5,981 nt of DNA from Ilumatobacteraceae bacterium (GTDB lineage Bacteria > Actinomycetota > Acidimicrobiia > Acidimicrobiales > Ilumatobacteraceae): assembly GCA_025456105.1 (NCBI GenBank), contig JALOLG010000110.1:1-5981 (forward strand). The letters run 5' to 3'. Numbering within the stretch: the stretch's first letter is position 1; every line of letters starts with the position of its first letter. Positions 1 through 5,981 of the stretch are shown piece by piece. The position numbers and the translations under genes are program-made. The notes under the pieces are model-generated. The model ran no database searches and had not been told where the DNA came from. It saw only the letters and a list, made by a program, of their open reading frames with translations.

Positions 1-513
1 GACGGCAAGCAGCACGGGTTCGCCTTCTCCACGCTCGAGCGCATCGGCGGCACGCCGTGCGTGCTGATCGGGCTGATGAGCGTGCGCCGCCACAGCAAGC
101 GCGACCAGGTGCTCCGCGGGCTGATGGGCGAGATGTACCACCGGGCGCTGATGGCGTTCCCCGACGAGGACGTCGTGGTCGGCTCACGCTTCGTGGCGCC
201 CGACGCGCTCGAGGCGTTCAAGGAGCTCGACGACGTCACCCCCAGCCCGGGCTCGCGTGCGGTCGGCGAGGAGCGAGCGTGGGGCCGACGCCTGGCGAAG
301 CGCTTCGACGTCGACGCCCGCTACGACGAGAAGACCTTCATCGTGGCCAAGGACGGCCAGGCCGGGTTCCTCGACTTCGAGTCGTCGAAGCCCGAGAAGA
401 TCGCCCCGGCGCTGCGCGAGCTGTTCGCGCCGGTCCCGGCCGCCCAGGGTGGCGTGATGATCGTCTACGGCTGGACCATGGCCGAGGACCTCGTCAAGCT
501 CGGACGTCGCTGA
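1..513 (+). CDS. Conserved protein of unknown function, GNAT-like (5'-truncated)
   Basis: The reading frame is open from the first base, so the start lies upstream; 170 C-terminal residues are visible, ending in TGA at 511-513. I do not recognise the family with certainty. The visible order is a strand-like stretch (GFAFSTLERIGG), a hydrophobic strand ending in basic residues (VLIGLMSVRRHSKR, about residues 21-34), a helix (LRGLMGEMYHRAL, 38-50), another strand and a VAPDALEAF helix (58-73), then a charged tail. A hydrophobic strand, a basic turn, a helix and a late 'APDALEAF' segment resemble the acetyl-CoA-binding half of GNAT acetyltransferases; this is inference from pattern only. No signal peptide or membrane segment is visible in this part. 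The nitroreductase gene starts 4 bp after the stop, so the two are probably co-transcribed and perhaps translationally coupled. Coding is very likely; function is open. Confidence 0.72.
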   Translation, partial: DGKQHGFAFSTLERIGGTPCVLIGLMSVRRHSKRDQVLRGLMGEMYHRALMAFPDEDVVVGSRFVAPDALEAFKELDDVTPSPGSRAVGEERAWGRRLAKRFDVDARYDEKTFIVAKDGQAGFLDFESSKPEKIAPALRELFAPVPAAQGGVMIVYGWTMAEDLVKLGRR

Positions 514-1090
514 GGTCGTGGGCGAGCTCGACGCCGTCGTCCGCCGGCGTCGGATGACGAGGGCGTTCGACGCGCGGCCCGTGCCGGCCGACGTGCTCGA
601 CCGTCTGGTGGAGCTGGCGTCGTGGGCACCGAGCGCCGGCAAGTCGCAGGGCTGGCACCTCGTGGTGCTCGAAGGCCCGGAGACGGCTCGGTTCTGGGAT
701 GCCACGCTCCCGGCCGTCCGTCGCGACTCGTTCACGTGGCAGCGCCTGCTCGACGCCCCGGTGATCGCACTGCCCTTCGCCGATCCCAAGGCCTACGTCG
801 ACCGCTACGCCGAGCCCGACAAGGCGGCCACCGGCCTCGGCGCCGGTGCGCACGCCTGGCCGGCGCCGTACTGGACGATCGACGCGTCGATGGCCGTCAT
901 GACGCTGCTCCTCGCGGCTGAGGACGTCGGCTTGGGGGCCCTGTTCTTCGGGGTGTTCCGCGGCGAGCGGTCGCTGCGGCGCGAGCTGCGGGTGCCACCC
1001 GGGCTCGAGCTGCTCGGCGCGATCGCGCTCGGCTACCGGGCCGACGACACGCCGGCGCGCCCGGGTCGCAGCGCGGGGAGGCCGCGCCGG

Positions 1091-3127
<2,037 letters not shown>

Positions 3128-3130
<3 letters not shown>

Positions 3131-3151
3131 CTCGCCGACCCTACCGAGGTG
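3128..3151 (-). repeat. Inverted repeat enclosing the ribosome binding site and start codon of the DUF255 gene
   Basis: Read on the minus strand, CACCTCG (3151-3145) and CGAGGTG (3134-3128) are perfect 7-base complements around a 10-base loop (3144-3135). The last three bases of the downstream arm are the GTG start codon, and the loop carries the AGGG ribosome binding site. In an inhA-DUF255 transcript this could form a small hairpin that hides the start codon. There is no run of U after it, so it does not look like an intrinsic terminator. Short GC-rich inverted repeats also arise by chance in DNA of this composition. Confidence 0.4.
3139..3142 (-). promoter_or_regulatory. Ribosome binding site of the DUF255 gene
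   Basis: On the minus strand AGGG (within GGTAGGG) lies 8 bases before the GTG start at 3128-3130. It supports this start over any downstream Met or Val codon. It falls in the loop of a possible hairpin (3128-3151). Confidence 0.5.
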
Positions 3152-3164
3152 GTGTCGCCGGGGC

Positions 3165-3932
3165 TCAGGCGCCCATCGCGTGGTAGCCGCCGTCGACGTG
3201 GACGATCTCGCCGGTGGTGGCGGGGAAGTAGTCCGACATCAGCGCCACGCAGGCACGGGCGACCGGCTCGCGGTCGTGGACGTCCCAGCCGAGTGGGGCC
3301 CTGCCGTCCCAGACGTCCTCGAACAGCGCGAACCCCGGGATCGACTTGGCGGCGACCGTGCGGATCGGCCCGGCAGCCACGAGGTTGCAGCGGATCCCCT
3401 TCGGGCCGAGGTCGCGGGCGAGGTAGCGCGACACGCTCTGCAGTCCCGACTTGGCGACCCCCATCCAGTTGTAGGCCGGCCACGCCTGGCGGTTGTCGAA
3501 GTCGAGGCCGACGATCGAGCTGCCCGGGGGCATCAGCGGCGCGAACGTCTCCGCGAGCATCTTGAGCGAGAAGGTCGACACGTGGATGGCGACCGCGACA
3601 TCCTCCCAGGGCGTCTCGAGGAAGTCGTCGCCGAGGCAGCTGGCCGGCGCGAAGCCGATCGCATGGAGGACACCGTCGACGCGGCCCCACATCCGCTCCA
3701 CCTCGTCGCGCACCGTCGGGCCGTGCTCGGGCACGGTGACGTCGAGCTCGAGCACGGGCACGGCGTCCCCCAGCTTGCGGGCCGTGCGGGTGGTGAGGCT
3801 GAGCCCGCGCCCCGCGCCCGTGAGCACCACCTCGGCGCCCTGGTCGATCGCGAGTCGGGCGACCGCGAACGCGAGCGAGTCGCTGGTGAGCACCCCGGTG
3901 ATGACGATCTTCTTGCCCTCGAGCAGCCCCAT
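3165..3932 (-). CDS. inhA: Enoyl-[acyl-carrier-protein] reductase (NADH), InhA/FabI type
   Basis: A 255-residue short-chain dehydrogenase that reduces the trans-2 double bond of enoyl-ACP with NADH, the last step of each FAS-II elongation cycle, in the cytoplasm. The start [20 protein letters not shown] gives the FabI-type nucleotide-binding loop (residues 13-21); LELDVT (61-66) fits the adenine-binding Asp-Val. The catalytic motif is Tyr154-x6-Lys161 in [14 protein letters not shown], preceded by GLDFD with Phe145 equivalent to InhA Phe149. [10 protein letters not shown] (183-192) and [13 protein letters not shown] (237-249) complete the fold. These segments are closer to mycobacterial InhA than to E. 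coli FabI. Two differences stand out: Ala91 replaces InhA Ser94 (HAIGF, not HSIGF), and the segment after GPIRT is about ten residues shorter. The ATG at 3930-3932 is at the usual family start; the frame stays open upstream but encodes nothing family-like. It is divergent from npdG and followed by the DUF255 gene. Confidence 0.96.
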   Translation of the reverse strand: MGLLEGKKIVITGVLTSDSLAFAVARLAIDQGAEVVLTGAGRGLSLTTRTARKLGDAVPVLELDVTVPEHGPTVRDEVERMWGRVDGVLHAIGFAPASCLGDDFLETPWEDVAVAIHVSTFSLKMLAETFAPLMPPGSSIVGLDFDNRQAWPAYNWMGVAKSGLQSVSRYLARDLGPKGIRCNLVAAGPIRTVAAKSIPGFALFEDVWDGRAPLGWDVHDREPVARACVALMSDYFPATTGEIVHVDGGYHAMGA

Positions 3933-3939
3933 GACGGCG

Positions 3940-3945
3940 ACGGTA
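3940..3945 (-). promoter_or_regulatory. Candidate -10 element of a leaderless inhA promoter
   Basis: On the minus strand TACCGT fits the actinobacterial TAnnnT -10 pattern and lies 7 bases before the inhA ATG. Transcription could therefore start at or next to the A of the start codon. No ribosome binding site precedes the ATG, which agrees with a leaderless message. I see no good -35 hexamer at 16-19 bp, so the call is tentative. Confidence 0.35.
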
Positions 3946-3952
3946 GCCGCCG

Positions 3953-3983
3953 TTGTCGTCACGGGCGGGCGATGTGACAGGCT
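3953..3983 (+). promoter_or_regulatory. Candidate npdG promoter
   Basis: TTGTCG at 3953-3958 is a fair -35 element and CAGGCT at 3978-3983 a weak -10, separated by 19 bases. The -10 ends 8 bases before the npdG ATG, and the bases just before the ATG are pyrimidine-rich with no Shine-Dalgarno, so a leaderless start is plausible. The hexamers are weak. Confidence 0.25.
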
Positions 3984-3991
3984 CACGCCCC

Positions 3992-4666
3992 ATGCGCATC
4001 GGGATTCTCGGCGGGACCGGCCCCGCCGGCAGTGGGTTGGCGGCGCGACTCGCCAGCATCGGCTACCCCACGGTGATCGGGTCTCGGTCGAAGTACCGGG
4101 CGATGGAGGCGCGCGACGAGCTGGTGGAGAAGTGGCCCGAGCTCGCCGACCTGCTCGAGTTCGGCGACAACCACGCCGCCGCCGCATGTGACCTCGTGGT
4201 GATCGCCACGCCCTGGGAGGGGGCCGCCACCACCGCCCAGGAGCACGTCGGCGACCTGGCCGGCAAGATCGTGGTGAGCATGGCGAACGCGCTCGTGCGG
4301 GTCGGTCACGAGTTCCAGCCGCTCGTGCCGCCGCGCGGCAGCGTGGCTGCCCACGTGCAGGCGGCCGTGCCCGAGTGCCGGGTCGTGGCGGCGTTCCACC
4401 ACCTGCCGGCCAAGGAGCTGGGGCACCTGGGCGAGCCGATCGAGTCCGACGTGCTCATCTGCAGCGACGACCCGCGCGCGGTCGCCGAGGTGAGCGAGAT
4501 CGTCGCCAAGATCCCGGGCTGCCGTCCCCTCGACGCCGGCGAGCTGTCGAACGCCACGGCGATCGAGGCGTTCACCGCCGTGCTGCTGCAGCTCAACGTC
4601 CGCTACAAGACCCGCGTCGCGCCGAAGCTGACCGGCATCAAGCGCGACCCGCGCGCCGTGGGCTGA
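3992..4666 (+). CDS. npdG: NADPH-dependent F420 reductase (F420H2:NADP+ oxidoreductase)
   Basis: This 224-residue enzyme transfers hydride between reduced deazaflavin F420 and NADP+, linking the F420 pool to NADPH in the cytoplasm. The N-terminal Rossmann segment MRIGILGGTGPAGSGLAARL (1-20) carries the family's GGTG loop, and GSR (30-32) after the second strand supplies the Ser-Arg that binds the 2'-phosphate of NADP in this family. DLVVIATPWEGA (67-78) and KIVVSMANAL (92-101) follow. The C-terminal RPLDAGELSNA (178-188) is the hallmark that separates this family from related NADP-binding oxidoreductases. Length is normal (the archaeal enzyme is about 212 residues). The ATG at 3992 begins exactly at the first beta strand; upstream in-frame codons (from 3953) would add residues with no family match. 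The gene diverges from inhA and is followed after 6 bp by mshC. It implies that F420 is made or taken up by the host. Confidence 0.94.
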   Translation: MRIGILGGTGPAGSGLAARLASIGYPTVIGSRSKYRAMEARDELVEKWPELADLLEFGDNHAAAACDLVVIATPWEGAATTAQEHVGDLAGKIVVSMANALVRVGHEFQPLVPPRGSVAAHVQAAVPECRVVAAFHHLPAKELGHLGEPIESDVLICSDDPRAVAEVSEIVAKIPGCRPLDAGELSNATAIEAFTAVLLQLNVRYKTRVAPKLTGIKRDPRAVG

Positions 4667-4672
4667 GCTCGC

Positions 4673-5812
4673 ATGTCTGACCCGATGCGCCTCTACGACA
4701 CCGCGCGCCGGGCGGTGGTGCCGTTCGAGCCCGGTGAGCGGGTGCTCATGTACACGTGCGGGATCACGCCCTACGACGCGACCCACCTCGGGCATGCTGC
4801 GACGTTCATCGCATACGACGTGCTGCAGCGCCGCCTCATCGACCGTGGCCACACGGTCACGTGCGTTCGCAACGTCACTGACGTCGACGACCCTCTGTTC
4901 GCGAAGGCGCGTCAGCTGGGGGTGCACTACCTCGACCTGGCGGCGGGGGAGGAGGCGCGCTTCGAGCGCGACATGGAGGCGCTCAACGCCTTGCCGGTGG
5001 CGTCGACGCCGCGGGCATCGTCGGCGATCCCCGACATCCGCGGGTTCATCGGCATGGTGCTCGAGCGCGGCTACGCCTACGAGTCCGGCGGGTCGGTGTA
5101 CTTCGACGTGTCGCGCTTCGAGTCGTTCGGGACGGTCAGCGGGTACAGCGAGGCCGAGATGCTCGACCTCGCCCGACAGCGCGGGGGCAACGTCGACGAC
5201 CCGAACAAGCGCCACCCGCTCGACTTCGTGCTGTGGCAGCCGTCGGCGCCCGACGAGCCGTCGTGGGACACGATGTGGGGTCCGGGTCGTCCGGGCTGGC
5301 ACATCGAGTGCAGTGCCCTCGCACTGCGCGAGCTGGGCACGACGATCGACCTCCACGGCGGCGGCGCCGACCTGATCTTCCCGCACCACGAGTGTGAGCG
5401 AGCGCAGTCCGAGGCCGCGACCGGCGAGCCGTTCGTGCGGCACTGGATGCACACGGCGCTCATCTCCAAAGACGGCGCCAAGATGTCGAAGAGCCTGGGG
5501 AACCTGGTGTTCGTCGACCAGCTGCGGGCGTCGTGGGAGCCGATGGTGATCCGCCTCGCGCTGATCGAGCACCACTACCGCGTGGAGTGGGAGTGGGACG
5601 ACGAGCTGATGCCGCGCAACGCCGTGCGTCTCGCCGCCTGGCGACAGGCCGCCGGTGGCGCGTCGTCGGACCTGCTCGATCGCGTGCGCGACCGGCTCGA
5701 CGACGACCTCGACAGCCCGGGGGCCGTGGCGCTGGTCGATGCGGCGGCAGCCGACGGCGTCGACACGAGCGCGGCGGCCGCGCTGCTGGGTGTGCGCCTC
5801 GAACCGACCTGA
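4673..5812 (+). CDS. mshC: L-cysteine:1D-myo-inositol 2-amino-2-deoxy-alpha-D-glucopyranoside ligase (MshC)
   Basis: MshC joins cysteine to the glucosaminyl-inositol precursor of mycothiol with ATP, via cysteinyl-AMP, in the cytoplasm. The 379-residue protein is a class I cysteinyl-tRNA-synthetase-like enzyme. It has YTCGITPYDATHLGHA (27-42), the MshC version of the motif that reads CGPTVYN...HIGNAR in CysRS. Zinc ligands should be Cys29, Cys213 (GWHIECS) and His238 (FPHHE), and the KMSKS loop is at 270-274. It lacks the long C-terminal tRNA-binding part of CysRS (about 460 residues). NVTDVDDPLF (67-76), KRHPLDFVLW (179-188) and WGPGRPGWH (202-210) also fit MshC. The N-terminus is shorter than in mycobacterial MshC: Cys29 here corresponds to Cys43 there. 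The start could be ATG 4673 or, four codons on, ATG 4685; neither has a good ribosome binding site. The 6-bp gap after npdG indicates one operon. Confidence 0.92.
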   Translation: MSDPMRLYDTARRAVVPFEPGERVLMYTCGITPYDATHLGHAATFIAYDVLQRRLIDRGHTVTCVRNVTDVDDPLFAKARQLGVHYLDLAAGEEARFERDMEALNALPVASTPRASSAIPDIRGFIGMVLERGYAYESGGSVYFDVSRFESFGTVSGYSEAEMLDLARQRGGNVDDPNKRHPLDFVLWQPSAPDEPSWDTMWGPGRPGWHIECSALALRELGTTIDLHGGGADLIFPHHECERAQSEAATGEPFVRHWMHTALISKDGAKMSKSLGNLVFVDQLRASWEPMVIRLALIEHHYRVEWEWDDELMPRNAVRLAAWRQAAGGASSDLLDRVRDRLDDDLDSPGAVALVDAAAADGVDTSAAAALLGVRLEPT

Positions 5813-5824
5813 AACCTCCGGTTC
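5801..5824. repeat. Short inverted repeat across the mshC stop codon
   Basis: GAACCG (5801-5806) and CGGTTC (5819-5824) are perfect complements with a 12-base loop holding the stop codon. The stem is short and no U-run follows, so it is at best a weak 3'-end structure and not an intrinsic terminator. Its right arm is shared with the half-site cluster at 5821-5848. Confidence 0.25.
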
Positions 5825-5848
5825 ACCCTGCTGAACAGGAAGTTCACC
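5821..5848. repeat. Cluster of three GTTCA/TGAAC half-sites upstream of a promoter
   Basis: GTTCACC occurs at 5821-5827 and again at 5842-5848, 21 bases apart, and the reverse complement TGAAC sits between them at 5832-5836. Adjacent half-sites are 11 and 10 bases apart, about one helical turn. The pairs make GTTCA-N6-TGAAC and TGAAC-N5-GTTCA. The cluster ends about ten bases before the presumed -35 of the next promoter, a position typical of an activator or of an upstream operator. I cannot name the regulator. Confidence 0.4.
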
Positions 5849-5858
5849 GAATCCGCCC

Positions 5859-5887
5859 TGGTCCGAGCGGCCGTTCCGTGATAGAAT
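5859..5887 (+). promoter_or_regulatory. Sigma-70-type promoter with extended -10
   Basis: TAGAAT at 5882-5887 is a strong -10 (TAnnnT) and is preceded by TG plus one base (5879-5881), making an extended -10. TGGTCC at 5859-5864, 17 bases upstream, is a partial -35 (three of six matches to TTGACA). The local AT-rich dip stands out in this GC-rich DNA. Transcription should start near 5894-5896, which is the GTG of the next gene, so that message may be leaderless. Confidence 0.6.
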
Positions 5888-5909
5888 CCTGTCTTGTGCG
5901 ACATGATTC
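5884..5909. promoter_or_regulatory. 26-bp near-perfect palindrome over the -10 and start codon (candidate operator)
   Basis: The left arm GAATCCTGTC (5884-5893) and right arm GACATGATTC (5900-5909) are reverse complements at 9 of 10 positions, around a 6-base centre (5894-5899). The dyad overlaps four bases of the -10 element and is centred on the predicted transcription and translation start, where a bound repressor would block RNA polymerase. Because transcription should begin near its centre, it is more likely a DNA operator than an RNA hairpin. Length and symmetry suit a TetR- or GntR-type dimer; I recognise no specific consensus. Confidence 0.5.
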
Positions 5910-5981
5910 CGGAGCCGGCGACCTGCAGCGGCGCACGCGTCGTGCGCTCGCTCCGATCGCGCGACGGCTGTGGAACATCGA
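5896..5981 (+). CDS. 5' end of an unidentified gene, possibly a PlsC-type acyltransferase (3'-truncated)
   Basis: An open frame begins at GTG 5896, eight bases after the TAGAAT -10, and continues to the window end; 28 codons are visible. The peptide starts MRHDSGAGDL, then becomes a basic, amphipathic stretch with ALAPIARRLW followed by Asn-Ile. A basic helix ending in a Leu-Trp-x-Ile-like motif is common just before the catalytic NHxxxxD domain of 1-acylglycerol-3-phosphate acyltransferases, but that domain is outside the window, so this is a guess. The alternative start ATG 5903 is in another frame, also open to the end, and gives a less protein-like peptide (MIPEPATCSGARVV...). The GTG frame is preferred for its spacing from the -10 and the helix-like composition. 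No ribosome binding site is present, consistent with a leaderless message. Confidence 0.45.
   Translation, partial: MRHDSGAGDLQRRTRRALAPIARRLWNI

Larger units (their letters stand above)
3933..3991. promoter_or_regulatory. Divergent inhA-npdG intergenic promoter region
   Basis: These 59 bases must hold the promoters of both divergent genes unless transcription reads in from outside. They contain a 6-base perfect inverted repeat, ACGGCG (3934-3939) and CGCCGT (3948-3953), close to the inhA start. They also contain a set of GTCAC/GTGAC elements: GTCAC 3958-3962, GTGAC 3974-3978 and TCAC 3983-3986. Any of these could be an operator shared by the two genes; none matches a site I can name. Confidence 0.45.

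Noticed and set aside
554..556. ATG as the nitroreductase start
   Set aside because: It would delete the conserved first helix and part of the FMN-contacting arginine cluster; GTG 518 keeps the family's normal N-terminus.
3974..3986. CRP-like site, GTGA...TCAC, between inhA and npdG
   Set aside because: The arms are 4 bases with a 5-base spacer; the usual site has TGTGA-N6-TCACA. It is too weak to call.
3933..4187. N-terminal extension of inhA upstream of the ATG at 3932
   Set aside because: The open frame continues, but the added residues are Arg/Ser-rich, overlap npdG and precede the normal family start MGLLEGKK.
3983..5575. A 530-codon open frame on the minus strand opposite npdG and mshC
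   Set aside because: Same cause: it lies opposite two clearly conserved genes, crosses their boundary and has no recognisable domain.
4673..5812. Cysteinyl-tRNA synthetase
   Set aside because: The motif is CGITPYDATHLGHA as in MshC rather than the CysRS form, and the long C-terminal tRNA-binding region is missing.
5801..5836. Intrinsic terminator after mshC
   Set aside because: The inverted repeats have only 5-6 bp stems and no T-run follows.
5832..5846. LexA/SOS box (GAAC-N4-GTTC)
   Set aside because: The spacing between GAAC and GTTC is 5 rather than 4, and the flanking C and G of the actinobacterial consensus are absent.

Overview
The window is a gene-dense piece of a very GC-rich bacterial chromosome. 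The gene content points to an actinobacterium: an InhA-type enoyl-ACP reductase, a coenzyme F420:NADP+ oxidoreductase (F420 is common in actinobacteria) and the mycothiol ligase MshC (mycothiol is essentially restricted to actinobacteria). Apparent leaderless starts fit this. The class Acidimicrobiia is a reasonable guess from overall sequence style, but the window alone does not prove it. I see no mobile element, CRISPR array, tRNA, rRNA or sign of recent transfer, and no gene-free stretch longer than about 85 bases.

Layout. (1) Bases 1-1126, plus strand: the 3' end of a conserved protein of unknown function with a GNAT-like look, followed 4 bp later by a GTG-started nitroreductase-family flavoprotein. 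(2) Bases 1091-3932, minus strand: inhA/fabI transcribed first, then after 34 bp a 679-residue DUF255/YyaL-type protein (thioredoxin-like domain with a CHWC motif plus a six-hairpin glycosidase-like domain). The 3' end of the latter overlaps the convergent nitroreductase by 36 bp. (3) A 59-bp divergent promoter region at 3933-3991. (4) Bases 3992-5812, plus strand: npdG (F420H2:NADP+ oxidoreductase) and, 6 bp later, mshC (cysteine:GlcN-inositol ligase), very probably one operon. (5) Bases 5813-5895: an intergenic region with GTTCA/TGAAC half-sites, an extended -10 promoter and a 26-bp near-palindrome centred on the start of the next gene. That gene begins at 5896 and runs off the window; it may be a PlsC-type acyltransferase.

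Working together: the theme is redox cofactor supply and lipid synthesis. NpdG exchanges electrons between F420H2 and NADPH. MshC makes the cysteine-bearing intermediate of mycothiol, whose recycling uses NADPH. InhA uses NADH in fatty-acid elongation. A flavin nitroreductase and a thioredoxin-fold protein lie nearby. These are mostly well-known housekeeping families. The least explained signals are the palindrome at 5884-5909, the half-site cluster upstream of it, and the natural alanine and shortened substrate loop in the InhA homologue. I found no convincing evidence for a wholly new multi-gene system.
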